Shown: positions 21,290 to 34,128, numbered from the stretch's first letter. The stretch is DNA of 60,000 nucleotides from Adiantum capillus-veneris (GCA_014529385.2 CM043948.1:25232451-25292450), one strand, 5' to 3'. Numbers and translations are program-made. The notes: generated from the sequence alone by a model not told the origin.

Positions 21290-22200
21290 TACTCGTTTGT
21301 AAACATATCTGCACTATTATTTTGTGTAGAACAATAAGCTAATGTGATTTCCCCTGTATGTAATCTTTCTTTGATGACATAGTCAATTGCCATAGCACTC
21401 TGACTGTCAGTGAATATAGTAGTGGGTGTCTTTTGACACTCACACACAAAGATGTACTCATAACTTGTTTATCCATACATAATCTATCATTGATGAGAGA
21501 ATGTCATGCACTTAGCTTCACAAGGAAATGTAGCCATTGTGGGTTGCTTCTTATTCAACCAAAATATATATGGATTTTGCAAGAACATACAATTTCCACT
21601 TGTAGGATGACATGTGTCAAAATCACCAGCTCATTCTAAATTGTTGTAACCAAGAAGTTGCATAGAACTATGTTTTCCATACATATTCCCCATAGAAAGA
21701 ACATGGCAAGATTAGGGGTACTTGAAAGGTAGCGAAGTATGCGCTTCACAGCCTACCAATGGTGTATATCTGGACAACATACAAACCTATTGGCTAGTGT
21801 ATAAGTAAGTAAAGATGTCAAAAGATTCTCCAACATCATGCATGCTTAACTTCAGTTGTGTTTCCCAAAGATTTTCCATAGATCATCTTTAAATGCTGCT
21901 AGCGAAGTATGCGCTTCACAGCCTACCAATGGTGTATATCTGGACAACATACAAACCTATTGGCTAGTGCATAAGTAAGTAAAGATGTCAAAAGATTCTC
22001 CAACATCATGCATGCTTAACTTCAGTTGTGTTTCCCAAAGATTTTCCATAGATCATCTTTAAATGCTGCAATTTCATCTTCGTCATTGCCTGTGGTAAGC
22101 ATATCATCCACATAGAGTGTTAAAAAATTAAGAATGTCATCTTGATTTTTGATATACAAAGTCCTTTCTATTGGACACTGTCATATTGTGGTAGCTTTAT
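21290..22200 (-). pseudogene. Ty1/copia RT-RNase H relic
   Basis: Minus strand, high to low coordinate: TLYIKNQDDILNFLTLYVDDML with the YVDD active site (about 22,100-22,150), then GNDEDEIAAFKDDLWKIFG, HHW.AVKRILRYLS (about 21,730-21,790), and RNase H TIFTDSQSAMAIDYVIKE with ITLAYCSTQNNSADMFTN (about 21,300-21,430). A 170-bp tandem duplication disrupts the middle. No LTRs could be assigned. Confidence 0.75.
21731..22070. repeat. 170-bp direct tandem duplication
   Basis: Copies 21,731-21,900 and 21,901-22,070 differ at only two bases, including the terminal one. The duplication lies inside the copia relic, so it is younger than the element's decay. Confidence 0.95.
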
Positions 22201-23430
22201 GTGTGAAACATTGGGGTACTTTTTTCCCTCTTTTGGAGGTTTTTTTCCTCTAGCTTGTATATATGTCTGTCACTCTAGGGGCAAGCCTTATCTTTATATG
22301 GCACACTCAATGATACTACTTCCTATGTTGTGGGGTCTTAAACTTATCCTTCATCATTTCCATCTTAGCGTACATTCTTGCAGTCGTATTTTGAACAATA
22401 GATATCATAGCAGGCTTTGACATTCATGCCAACAACCTTCACTCACATTCTTTGATTGAGGTGATTTTTGGTGAGCATTTGCAATATGGCATAACCTTCA
22501 AGCTAGATTAGGGCTATACAAAATTTTAATTTGGGCTCCCTATGAATGCATGAAATTTGTTGCTACCGGCAAGTAATACTCCACATGTGCTGACCTCCCA
22601 TTGCTGACAAGATGTCTCCATGTCTCACTCTCTAGGACGGTCAAGGGCATGTATGTGTGTGTTGAAAAATTGAAACCTGGGTGTTCATTGATGTTACAAT
22701 GCTAGAGAATCCAATGCCAAGAAGAGGATGTCAAAGGTAAGTCATGCAAGGCCATCGATGGTGAGGATGCAATGGGATTCCATTGTTGAAATAGGTCGAT
22801 GTCAAAACCACGAAATGCGTGTGCCAAAAATTGTTGTCGAGTAAGGCCAAGAGTATGTGTGTGTATGATCGTACATGTAACTGAATTCCCCTAGTATGTG
22901 CAAACTCTCTCTCACTCTGTGCTATCGCTCAGTTGTGTGACTCAATGTGGGATGTTGCAATGGCTATCCCTTGCTATTCCAAATCCTCCAACACTCTGTA
23001 GAGTGTTACACAGTTAGTTTCAACTCTCCTGGAGTGCTACAACAGCCTCATCTCCCTTGCTTGTTGTGTGTGAAACCAAAGGGGCTATAGGTGGCTGAGG
23101 GTAGATCAATCCTCCCCCATTGCATCTTCTATTGGTGCGCTACCTGTAGGTTGAATAAAATATCTCATAAGCATTTTGTACTTTGTCTAAAGCACATACA
23201 CCCATGCCTGCATTTCAAAAATTGGTGACTACTAATCTCTGCACTAATAATTTGAAAAGAAATTGACAATGAAGAACAAAAAAAATTGCAGCAACCTTCC
23301 ACTTTTCCATACAAACATGTCAAACTAAGAACACTTAGTACATAGAATTGAGATGCTACATGAAATCTATAGCAACAATTGTTCAACATAATAAAATAGA
23401 CTTATGATCTCATTACTACCAATCATCATC
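22201..23430. other. Unassigned sequence
   Basis: No domain recognised on either strand. A tract near 22,860-23,060 repeats ACTCTCT/CAACACTCT-type phrases. Confidence 0.4.
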
Positions 23431-23898
23431 TCAAGGACTCCATCTTACCATCCTCTTTATAACGGTCTCATCTTCAACAATAATGATAGGGACACTGCCC
23501 ATAGGGATCTTGTTCCTACACATTTGATGTTTGTATATCTCTACCACATGCAAAAATATATCCTCTCTCAAACCTATTTTATAGCAATCGGGTTTTCTCA
23601 TGGCCCTCATGGTGGTCGATATGTGTGATCCACCAAGGTTTAGAGAGAAAAAATTGTGCAATCTCGTTCCTCCCCATAACTTGATAGACTCTAATAGACT
23701 CTTCATTGTATCAGAACATCTTTTTCCTTGAGCATTTTGAGAGATGTCCATGAGAAATCTCCACAATGATTTTTTACCCTCAAATAAGCTAATGTTATGT
23801 GCATTAACTATATCCATACAAAACTTCCTAACATGTCCCCTTCCCGAAGCTTCAGATACAATATCATGAAGGTTCTTGACTCTCACACTCAATGCCAC
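23431..23898 (-). CDS. Unrecognised 155-codon ORF, possibly transposon-derived
   Basis: One uninterrupted frame reads MALSVRVKNLHDIV near its start and ends with GLREDIFLHVVEIYKHQM, VPIIIVEDETVIKRMVRW and a stop. Its composition is protein-like (balanced charge, regular hydrophobic spacing), unlike neighbouring chance frames. The flank from 23,987 to 24,341 on the same strand holds shorter frames with stops, so this may be the best preserved part of a decayed gene. The EDET..RMVRW ending reminds me of transposon-associated plant proteins, but I cannot name a family. No promoter, intron or terminal repeats were identified. Confidence 0.4.
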   Translation of the reverse strand: MALSVRVKNLHDIVSEASGRGHVRKFCMDIVNAHNISLFEGKKSLWRFLMDISQNAQGKRCSDTMKSLLESIKLWGGTRLHNFFSLNLGGSHISTTMRAMRKPDCYKIGLREDIFLHVVEIYKHQMCRNKIPMGSVPIIIVEDETVIKRMVRWSP

Positions 23899-24921
23899 GA
23901 CCTTGGTTCTTGTAAACCAAACTTGTTTTTAAGAATTCGAACCAAAATACTCTTAAATTGAGCTATTCTATGAATCTTTAAGTTGGTCATGTGATGCAAT
24001 CATCTACCAAGACCTGTATTTCTAGACCTCTATTGATTGTGTCTGTCTCGATGAATACGCTTGTGAAAATCCACTTTTTTATGTCAGAGCGAGTAGCAAG
24101 GGAGCTCTTAAGATGAAGTCCCTCCATTTTCTCTTCAAAGCAAGCATTCTTTGAAGTACTAAAGTGGAGTGTCTCCTTGTTGGTTGAGAAATTGGGGATC
24201 TTGTATCCATTCATTTGATGCACCACTAAAATTGACCCTAGGATGCTTTGAAGGGGATCCAATGTTAGAATTGTACTCAATTGTGACCTTGTCACTAGTT
24301 ACCTCCCACATCTCCTCTTGTTTTTTGCTTATGGGTAGCATTATATATCATCAAAGACTCCTATACAATACTTTACTTGGACAGTAAAAGAAAACAATGG
24401 AGTTTCTAATTTCAGTAAGGACAAGACCATAATGCAAGTGGTCTATTCACAAACAGTCAAATAGGTATGGCAAAAAGACCTCTATTTTCAATTCAATCCT
24501 TCAACAAGCCTCTTTTTTTTAATTCAAGCTTACAAGTTCCAGATGAAATGTTTGTGGTAAGTGTGAAAATTTGAATCAAGTCGCCAGGATGCAAAAAATG
24601 TCTTTTGGCATGGTCAAAGTGAGGCAAGGAATCCAATGAACGAGTGAGGCATTATTCAAGTTATATTCTTTGTGGTTTAAGTCTTAGCTATTTTAAGTAC
24701 CGCTCAAGCTGAAAGAGTTGAGCATATTTAAGTCCATATCCCTCATGTTGGTGTAGGTGAGCATAAAAGTCAAAGTCTATGTACTTTAAATCTGGTTAAG
24801 TGAATAAGAAAAGTTCAAAAGATACTCACACACTAAGCACAGTGAGATATGAATGGAAAATTTTCCACATCAAAACCCCTTTTTGGAATAGTGAAGCTAT
24901 TGAAACTTTGTTTGATGTCAC
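23899..24921. other. Unassigned sequence upstream of copia-1
   Basis: Short minus-strand frames at 23,987-24,341 may belong with the ORF at 23,431-23,898. The rest (24,350-24,921) shows nothing recognisable. Confidence 0.35.
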
Positions 24922-25108
24922 ATGTTTTAGAGTCCATGCCAATTGGCGAAACACCCATCACATTGACCATATAAACCTTATCTATTCTTTTGATCATATA
25001 GAATAATAAGGAATAGTGAGGCTTTCTAAATCCTCGCTAAGAGCTCCACCAACACTTTGTGTCTGCTCTTCTTCTCCCTCTCACTCTGCATGCATTGTGC
25101 ACCCTTAA
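24922..25108 (+). mobile_element. 5' LTR of copia-1
   Basis: A short LTR (about 187 bp) starting TGTTTTAGAG and homologous over most of its length to 30,729-30,915, including the phrase CTGCTCTTCTTCTCCCTC. It is immediately followed by a PBS. The exact end is blurred by mutation. Confidence 0.7.
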
Positions 25109-25110
25109 GG

Positions 25111-25122
25111 TGGTATTAGAGC
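25111..25122 (+). promoter_or_regulatory. Primer-binding site of copia-1
   Basis: TGGTATTAGAGC, one mismatch from the iMet PBS. Confidence 0.8.
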
Positions 25123-25322
25123 CGAAGATTGCAATGCTAATCCTCTCACGGAGTTCCTCCCTTCCAGGCGGCGAGCTTCACATCGGCAAAATAGATTGAA
25201 TCTCAAAGCTTCCATAACTATTGTGGCATCTTGAGCTTGGCACAAAGAGCTCACATATCAAGGTGGAAAGGGATTGAACTCCACAAGCCATCAAGGGTGA
25301 GAGATTGAGCTTTCAATGAGCT

Positions 25323-25325
<3 letters not shown>

Positions 25326-25369
<44 letters not shown>
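25326..25369. repeat. (GA)n microsatellite
   Basis: 22 GA units. Confidence 0.95.
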
Positions 25370-25370
<1 letters not shown>

Positions 25371-25689
25371 CAGGTTGCTCAATTTAGGATAGATTGATAG
25401 CAGGTCATCGTTTTGCTCATAAATTTAACTACAGAATTCATATTCAAAGAAAAAATGTAGATATCTTTGGGCTCTACAATTTTGTAGAAAGAACTTGTTA
25501 ACTAGTTTGCTATGCAGTTGTGTCTAAAATCAAAAACACAAAAACTATTTTCTCAAGACAGGTTGTGCATTCTAGTTGAATTAGAGAGAAAGAGATAGCT
25601 TCATCTCAACTTCAACATCAAAGGTCTCCACCACCCCACATAGTGGAGCAATGAGAAAGGATACAGAGCGGGATTGTGTGCATAGTACA

Positions 25690-25728
<39 letters not shown>
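25690..25728. repeat. (CA)n microsatellite
   Basis: About 19 CA units. Confidence 0.95.
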
Positions 25729-26789
25729 GATTCTCGGTATCGGCAACCCGTTTTTTGGCTTGTGGCATCGACTTCTCCTTTGACATCAACATGCATGGGT
25801 GAGGTGCCTCTTCCATAGAGGAGTGACACCCAACATCGGCATCACCATCGCCATCGGCATCAACATTAGCATTGGGGACATCGACATGCTCTCTAGCATT
25901 GTAGAGAGCGACATAGGGAGATAGGTTACAAATTTCCATCAACAACAGTTTTACGTGTGTCTGAGAGTAGATTTGGATTACCATATGTGTTCTTATGCCT
26001 AGCCGTTCACGATTTCCTAGATATAGTTATCAGATACAATCTTTACATGCACAGGTACAGTCACAGGTTCTCTGGATACAACAGATTTCCAAGTATCTTT
26101 GGCATTGATAACCATTATAGGTCCAGTGGGAATTTTGGATGCATATAATTTATACGTGATTAGCACATGAGAGTGCTTGTGCTTTTTTAGAGCATTTTAC
26201 TCCCCACAATGAGCTGGTTCTATGCTTTTTCTCACATACCCATCGGTGCTTGTTTGAGCATGCGTCCTGCAATTTTATAGTGATAATTTCACATTTTTGG
26301 ACGTATGTTGTGTTGTGGATACTACCATTGTATATCGTTGTGGAGCCAAGTTTGGCTTGATTTGGCAGCCCCAACCGTTTTTGAGACTTGGTCCAAAAGA
26401 TCCCTTTCTTAAACTGCGGCTAGTCATGTGCATAACCTTTTGCGACGGTCATTGCATGAGTTTTTTTGAAGCCGGGCACTGGGGGCCTGTTTACCTAGTG
26501 TGAGGTGAGATCCCCATTCTTGGCCTTGCCATAGGATTTGTATAGATGGGTATAGATACTTTGATGCCAAGTTGGTAGTCGTTCAACAGTTTCTTTGAGC
26601 AGTATATATCAGCTTATACCCAATCAACACTCTTTGTTGGTCTATGCATTATTTTTGCTCGCTTTTGCTTGAGAATTTGGTCTTTTGCTAAGTTTTCAGT
26701 TGAGATTTTCATTTCAGTGCAAGAAGACTGTACCAAAATTTCCACAAAAATTTTCCATGAATTTCTAGTCTCATTCTCTCGCATTTGCT

Positions 26790-27730
26790 CTTGTCATTCA
26801 TGGTTGAAACTTTTGAAGAAGAAGAGTAATACGTCAAGAAATTTGATGGCACAAACTTCACAAATATATGGAAGCAGTGTATGCTTGATGTCCTGGTCAC
26901 AATAAAGGCCTTGCAACGCCTTCAAAAGAACATAAAGAGTGTGTTTACACTAATGATCAGCGGGAGGAGGTTGATGCTTGTGCTATGGCACCTTGGGGAG
27001 TCTATTTTCTTTAAAATTATGGAAAAGACTACTGCAAAGGAAGTGTGGGAGTCATTATGTTTAGCTTTGGATGGCACAAGTACTTTAAACAAAGTTTCTC
27101 TCATAAAAAATCTCATGCGTTTGATTATGCAAGAAAGTAGCAGTGTCAGTTCTCACTTAAATGAATTCAATAGCTTGTTTATGTACCTTACATCAAAGGG
27201 GCTTAATTTTGATGATGAAATGAAAGCCGTTTTCTTGTTATATTCTTTACTTGCATCAAGGGATACTTTTAACCCTGCCATTAGTAACTCTATCACTGAG
27301 GGTGAGCTTGTTTTCAGTGATGTTACTAGTGTTTTGCTCACAGAAGAGATTCGATGTGAGTCTCTTGACACTAGTTGGTATGGTGATATGCATATGGCAA
27401 GTGAAAGTAGTCAAAGGAACAATCAAAGGCAAGCTTGTTTTCAACAATGTTATAGTGTTTTGCTCACGGAAGAGATTTGACGTCAGTCTCTTAACACTAG
27501 TGGATATGGTGATGTTTATATGGAAAGTGAGAGTAGCCAAAGGAACAATCAAAGGCACTGAGGTCGTAGTTGCACTCGCAGTCGCTCTCAGGATCGTACG
27601 AATGCATGTAGCGAGAGTTGTGGGTGTAACAAGAGGAACATTGAATGCTACCATTGTCACAAGAAAGGACACATATAAATGGATTTTTGTTTATTGCAAG
27701 GAGAGAAGGGTGAAGCCATTGTCGTAAATT
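26790..27730 (+). pseudogene. Ty1/copia gag (UBN2 type) of copia-1
   Basis: The reading starts KKFDGTNFTNIWKQCML (about 26,835-26,885), continues with TTAKEVWESLCLALDGTST, then SSVSSHLNEFNSLFMYLTSKG and DEMKAVFLLYSLLASRDTF, a typical UBN2 gag, and ends with a CYHCHKKGHI knuckle near 27,645 broken by a stop. One frame stays open from 26,881 to 27,480, but it contains a 126-bp internal duplication and is followed by stops. Confidence 0.85.
27305..27560 (+). repeat. About 126-bp tandem duplication within gag
   Basis: Two copies (from 27,305 and 27,432) both encode SVLLTEEI, then ES(S)QRNNQR phrases; they differ by scattered substitutions and a one-base deletion. Confidence 0.8.
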
Positions 27731-27879
27731 TTACATCTCCTTCAAGTAGTGTGAAGATAGAGGAGCTCATTGTCGTTGAGTCCAAGCCACATGTTGATGT
27801 TGTTTTTGACGTGTTGTAGCCGTCAGATGTACAAGTCTTCACTTTTAATTTGAGTCTAGAGGCATTGTTAGCTCTTGAC

Positions 27880-28990
27880 AAATGCTATGCTCAAAATCGG
27901 ATTATTGACTCATGTTTCATGTTACTCCTCACAAGGAGAGGTTCCCCAATTATGCTTCTACACATGGTTCAGTTAAGTTGGGTGATTCTCATCAACTTGA
28001 GATATGTGGCATTGGAGATGTGAGTTTGTGTATGCATAATAATCCCTAATTCATGCTACGAGGTGTTAGACATGTGCCAAAGCTAAGTAAGAGCTTGGTT
28101 TCACCAAGAGAACTCGATGATTTTGGATTCACTATAGTGTTTGGCAATGGTTCTTGGATTATCAAAAAAGGTAACTTGGTCATGCTCAAAGGCCAAAAGT
28201 ATGGCTCATTACATTCCTTGTATGTCGGTGGAAGAGAACTCTATCTATGTAGCCGAGTTGCCTTCTACTAAGAAGTGGCATAGCCAGCTTGGTGAGTGAG
28301 AAGGGAATGAAACAGTTATAGTGTTTTGTTGGCTATATCCATGTGCTAAACTATTTTGATCTTAGTTTTTGTGAGCATTGAATATACGGGAAATAGACTA
28401 GGCGTTACCACTTTTCCATTGGATCAAAAGTTAGGGAATCCTCTACATTTGGTTCATAGCAATCTATGTGGGTCTATGCTGCATAAGTCTCTACAGGGGG
28501 GCATTATATTTCTTGATTTTTATAGATGACTCTACTTGAAAGGTGTGGGGCTATCGCTTTGTGCACTAACAATGGGGGAGAGTACATCTCCACTCAGTTT
28601 AAGGACTTCTATAGCAAAAGAGGAATTCAACAGAAATTTACTACACTGTACATACCTACTCAAATGGAGTTGATGAGCAAATATATAGGACTATTCAAGA
28701 GAGGTTCACTTCCATGCTATCTATGGCACAAATTTATCTCAAGAGTTTTGGGAAAATCTATTATGACAATGGTGCATATAATTAATAGGTAGTCTTCTAC
28801 ATCGTTGAACTACAAGATTCCATAGAAGATGTTGACAAACAAGAAGCTAAGCAAGAAGCTCAACTATGATGGATTATGTGTGTTTGGATGTGAGGCATTC
28901 TCAGATTTACCTAAAGAGCTTAGAAAGAAGCTGGAGCCCAAGTCACACAAATGCATTTTCATTAGCTATGGTGCAGATGGAGAGATTGAA
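27880..28990 (+). pseudogene. Protease and integrase remnants of copia-1
   Basis: The protease region starts near IIDSC (27,900; DSG altered), then DSHQLEICGIGDVS and GVRHVPKLSKSLVSPRELD (28,060-28,120). Integrase pieces: KKWHSQLG at 28,275, LIFIDDSTWKVWGY near 28,515, NNGGEYISTQFKDFY near 28,570, and FGCEAFSDLPKELRKKLEPKSHKCIFISYG near 28,890-28,975. Many stops and frameshifts. Confidence 0.8.
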
Positions 28991-29039
28991 TATCGACTCT
29001 AGCACCCAAAATCTAGACATCCCATGAAAGAGGTTGAGT

Positions 29040-30640
29040 ATCGCAAAGTCTCAAGTCTAGTATTCAGGTAGTGAGGATATCTACACATGTATCTCGTAAC
29101 TCTGAACATTTTCAGCCATGGTTAGACTATTTGTTAGTCACTAACTATGGAGAGCCTAATTGCTACCAAGAGGCTATTGAGATGGAAGATAGCATGAAGT
29201 GGGAGCATGCAATGCAATCTGAGCTGATTGTGAAAAATGAAACTTGGGAATTGACAGAGTTGCCATACAAAAAATAAGCCTTGTCTTGCAAATGGGTATA
29301 TAAGAAGAAGTACATAGCAAAAGATCCCTAGCCTAAGTATAAGGCTAAATAGGTTGCTAAGAGATTCAAGGAGAAGAAAGGTGTGGACTTTGATGAGATT
29401 TTCTCTCGAGTAGTCAAGATGATTACATTGCATCTTGTGCTTGGACCAGTAGCCACTGAGGACATGGAATTTGTCCAAATGGACGTAAAGATGGCTTTTC
29501 TTCATGAGGATCTTGATGAGGATATCTATATAAAACATCCAGAGGTTTTTTAAGCCAAACTTGAGAAGCCTATGAGGACAGAACTCGAGTGTAGATTGTG
29601 TAAGACATTGTATGCCCTAAAACAAGGCTCAAGGAAGTGGTACATGAAGTATAACAAGTACATGCAGTCCCAAGGGTATGAAAGGAGCCAGGAAGATCAC
29701 TACTTATATACCAAGAGTTTGAGTGATGGTTCCCTCATCATCCTCATTCTCTATGTTAATGATATGCTCATTGCCGGGAAGTCCAAAGACAAGATTTCCA
29801 TCTTGAAAAATTCACTTAGCATGTAGTTTTCTATGAAGGAGTTGGGAGATGCAAGTCACTTTCTTGGTATGCATATCAAGAAGGATAGAAAACAAGGAAT
29901 ACTCGAGTTTTCTTAGGGACCGTTTATCCACAAGGTCTTACAACGTTTTAAGATGCAAGGAGGAAGGCTACATTGAGTACCATGGTCAAGGTGCCATATT
30001 CTTTAGCAGTCGAAAATCTTATGTATGCCATGGTAGCCATAAGATCGAACATTGCTTTTGTAGTGGGAGGGGTTAGCAAATTCATGGAAATTCCTGGCAA
30101 AAAGAAATGGGAAGCGGCAAAGCACATCTTGAGATATCTAAAAGGTATGGTAAACAAGTGCTTACGCTTTGGGAATAGTGATGCATCCATTGTGGGTTAC
30201 ACAAATGTGGATTATGTGGGTTGTGTGGATAGTTGAGTCTGGCTATGTTTTTCTATTTGTTGGAGCAACCCTACATGGAGATCATGTCTCCAAAATTGTA
30301 TGTCATCTTCCACCATAGAGACCAAAGATGTAGAAGTTTATAATGCTAGCAAGGAAGTTGTGTGGTTAGCTCGCCTAGTGGGAGATCTTGGCATTACTCA
30401 GACTCCATTGTTGGATTGTGATAAGAGAGTGTGATTGCATTCATGAAGAACCCCGTGTTTCACTCCAAGTCAAAACACATAGAAGCCCATTATCATGTGA
30501 TACATGACGAGTACATGACATATTGGCTAGCAAGCGCATTGATTTAGTCAAGGGTTCATTTGGATGACAACCTTACAGATACTCTCATGAAGAGCCTACC
30601 CTCAAAGCATTTTTCACAATGGTATGGAGATAATGGGTGT
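29040..30640 (+). pseudogene. Reverse transcriptase and RNase H remnants of copia-1
   Basis: RT pieces: MKWEHAMQSELIVKNETWEL (29,195-29,255), VQMDVKMAFLHEDLDEDIYIK (motif A, about 29,470-29,540), ALKQGSRKWYMKYNKYM, and the active site as LYVNDML, with YVDD altered to YVND (about 29,755). RNase H pieces include KWEAAKHILRYLKGMVNKCL (30,105-30,165) and a final KSKHIEAHYHVI-like segment near 30,470. Terminated by a purine-rich AAGTGGGA at 30,722 next to the LTR. Confidence 0.85.
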
Positions 30641-30728
30641 AGGGTGAAGCCACAGGATTCCTTCACGATTGTATAGATGTACATACTTACATGTATAGCC
30701 ACTTGGGCCGCGTTGGCTTTCAAGTGGG

Positions 30729-30915
30729 ATATTTTTAGGGTATAGGCTAGCTGCCATAAACTCGTCACACTGACTGTACTAACCTTATCAATTCTTTTGA
30801 TCATATATAACAATAAGGAGTAGTGAGGTATTTTGAATCCTCACAAAGAGATCCACCAATACTCTCTGTCTGCTCTTCTTCTCCCTCTCACTCTGCACAC
30901 ATCCCACACTCTTCA
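30729..30915 (+). mobile_element. 3' LTR of copia-1
   Basis: Homologous to 24,922-25,108; the initial TG has mutated. It closes a 6.0-kb element with LTRs, PBS, gag and pol all identifiable. The two LTRs differ at many positions, so the insertion is old. Confidence 0.7.
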
Positions 30916-33900
30916 ACATGTGCTAAATTTGTTCTTTTGAAGCACCCATCAACTCCATTTTTGCACCGTATGCCTTCCTTGATGGTTTTCTTGTATACAC
31001 ATAAAGAGTGTTTTGTAATTGGAACCTACATGAGGCACGATTCTTTTGTTTCTCCTAAGCACTCACCTAGCAGTAAATACCAATTACTCAAATCAAATAA
31101 GATGTATATCAAAGGCACTCGGATTTTTTTCTCTTCGGCCATTCAAGTTTTAGACCTTAGTCTAAAAACACTCATCAGTATCCTCTTATACATATACCTT
31201 CTACATAGCAAATTAGAAATAAGGGACTTACTACCAATGCTCAATGGAAAAAGAATCAGAGTGGGAGAATATAAATTTAAGCTATGCTTTGCCAAGATTA
31301 GACTTAAGCTTAAAAGTCAAGAACAATGCTCCATTAAAAGAATTGGGAACGGATGAAGAGAAAAATAAAGTCAACTTCTGTACCAAGGAGTGCATTTTCA
31401 AAAACCTCCAAGCCATGTAAACTCCCTACAAAAGTTCAACAACTATTATCACAGATCACAAGATTAGAGGCTCAAATTTACAAAAGTTTGACAACAAAGT
31501 TTCATTTCAATGCAATATATCAAGCTACATATCAAATCCAGTAAAGCTGATGGTACATGGATCATGATTTATGTAAATTCACAGAGAGATAGGAGAAAAC
31601 GAGGTCAGCAAATACATCAAGTGATGTTGTATGCACTACCATAAGTGTTTTGCTATAATTCAAGGTTAGTAAGATTTCTGAAAATCTGAATTGGTAGCAC
31701 AAGAAATCACTTTGCAAGCGGAATTGGACCACTAACACCATCCTGAAGTCATCTACACAAGGGGTTCCACTATCCAAAGGAACATGCACCAAGGATAGTC
31801 AATTTTACCTATAGAAAGTGACAAGAAATAGGTTTAATAGTAAAAAACACAAAGATGTGATCATACACCAAAAATTAGGACTACCTTTTATTATTTGATT
31901 CAAGTTTGCATTAAAGTTCATCAATATGCTTAAATTGGTCTTTAAAAGCAAATGTATAAATCTCGCCCACAGCTTTAATTGATGATGGATCATGATCTAT
32001 GTTCCTAAGCCTTTACAAAATCTAAACAAAAATCTTTGATATAAAGTGTCAAAACAAGCCAACTCTATGATCTTTTCATGTTTGGAAGTCACACCTCTAA
32101 TGAGAAGTCAATTCTTGACTTAGAGCTCTAAAAATTGTCAAATCTCACTTAAAAATCTAAAGTTGGGATCCAAACTCCAAAAGATCATGTCCAGATGACT
32201 TACTAATCAAGTGAAAGCATTAATGACGGGTACACTTTTGTAGGTTGGAAGCTGTTTTCTATAGCTATTTTTTCAAAAGTGCAGATAATAAAATTTTTGT
32301 AGATCATCTTTAAATTTTGCACCCATGATAGATATGAATCTTTCTTTTGAAGAGCTATTTAGTGACATATAACATGCCTTGAAGTTTCTTCATTTTGATC
32401 AAACATATTCAATCAAACACTTCCAAAAACAAGTATGTTTCGGACATGGCTTTTTTGTCCACCCACTCGTACTTTCACCCAATCATGTTGATTCAAGCCC
32501 TATCTTCAAAAGTGGATTTGGCCAAAAGTGATGGATTGCGATCCATCACCCATAAGCTAATTTTCATCTATCAGTTTTTTCCACTTGTCCTTAGGGTTAG
32601 TTTTAAGTCCACTGGTGAAGTTTGGACAAGTTTGGATTGAATTTACTATATATTCAATTATCTTTCATAGTCAAGTTATGGTCATCAACGGGAAAACATG
32701 GATTTCAATCACTTGGTTTGTGGTTAGTTTTAAATGTATCTTATAGAATGCCTTGATGATAGAAGATGGTATCCCCAAAAATTCATGTACATCATCCGAG
32801 ACCGGGTGTATGAAAATCCAACTTATGTCAAGAATAGTGAACAATGTCAAAACCAACAAAACACACAAAAAAGATGACATCACTCAAGAAGAGATAGTAG
32901 TTCCCAAATCATATCAATTGAGAAGGAGTTGAAGCTCCTCACCCAAAGCCAACCAGCATCAAGACAAACTTACATATGGTCATGTCAAAGGACGACAAGA
33001 GATACAAAGAATGGATAGACTTTGCAACTAATTTTTTGTTGGAGTCCTCATTTGTAATCCTATCCTAAGTCTATAAAATGTAAATATAGATGGAGCTCAC
33101 CCGATTATGATATGAACTCGGTTTAGAGATCATTTAGAGAACAGTTAAGTATAGAAGTCAATTATTAGAGTGATAAAAGCAATATTTTTGTACGGTGAAG
33201 TAGCGAAGTGAGGAGAGCTACATTATAATGGACAAATTTTGCAATCTGGTAATCAAAATCAAATTTTGTTAAGGACATTGTGTTTTTCTCCTTTTGCTTT
33301 ATTTTTTTTGTGTATTCATTGTCAATATGGTAAAGGTGAATGTCTATGCTATGTGAATCTTAATCTAATATTTAAGTAATGTATTCAAGTTTAAATACTA
33401 ATATTTTGATAATAGATTTTTCTTAAACTTTAGAAGTTGTTATGATAAATCGTTATTTATTTCTCTCTCAAAATCAAGTTTTCAAGATCCAAATCTATTT
33501 TAATAGTACTTGCTTAGTCTCCCAAATTTTTAAACATTTGAAATCGTTTAGCTAAAAAAGCATCAAGTGATTAATTGACATAAGAATTGATGATAAACAT
33601 GAACTCATTATTGATTTTTAATTGCTCTTTCATATTTTTCTACGTAGGTTCACTCCGTTGTGATTGACACTCCAGTGTGTTTCCACCCAAAGTCACTTCC
33701 CTGAGTAATGACATTGAGTATATTAATGTCCGATAGTTATGCTATAGACATCCGTCGCTTGGAACAATCACCTAACATGTACTAATTAAATCCATCTAAT
33801 GTGCTTACCTCCTAAACTTCCTTGAGAGATTTTGTTTTCCTAAAATAATGAGCCTAAACTCATTCAAACTACAAAATAGTCAACAATATTAAATTAGGTA

Positions 33901-34123
33901 GTGAGAAAACCATACATGTTGCATTCACAAGTTGAAGAGGAGAAAAAGAATTGTTAAGACAGTTGATGAAAGAATCATGAGTCCCAGCCACGGCGTGTGC
34001 TCTCCATTGCAATTTTCATTACCACCACCTTGGAGCATCGAGAATCATTTATCAACCCCATACATAGTACATCACATGTATCTTTGGTCCCATGGGTCAT
34101 ATTTGACTTTCGAGGATGATAAT

Positions 34124-34128
<5 letters not shown>
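30916..34128. other. Anonymous AT-rich DNA between copia-1 and the SINE-like repeat
   Basis: No domain, RNA gene or element boundary recognised. Frames such as 30,823-31,356 (+) are open but low-complexity. A stretch near 33,050-33,260 with CTATAAAATG has LTR-like texture but no partner in the window. Confidence 0.5.

Larger units (their letters stand above)
25123..26780 (+). other. Long leader region of copia-1 with microsatellites
   Basis: About 1.65 kb between PBS and gag without recognisable coding sequence. It contains (GA)n at 25,326-25,369 and (CA)n at 25,690-25,728. It is longer than a normal copia leader, so later insertions are likely. Confidence 0.5.

Noticed and set aside
25601-25984. 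127-codon minus-strand ORF with Asp/Ala-rich and Cys-Val runs
   Set aside because: It contains a microsatellite and short triplet-like repeats in the copia-1 leader; no homology seen.
30823-31356. 177-codon ORF after copia-1
   Set aside because: It starts inside the copia-1 LTR and its composition (Ser, Leu, Ile, Lys) is that of AT-rich non-coding DNA.
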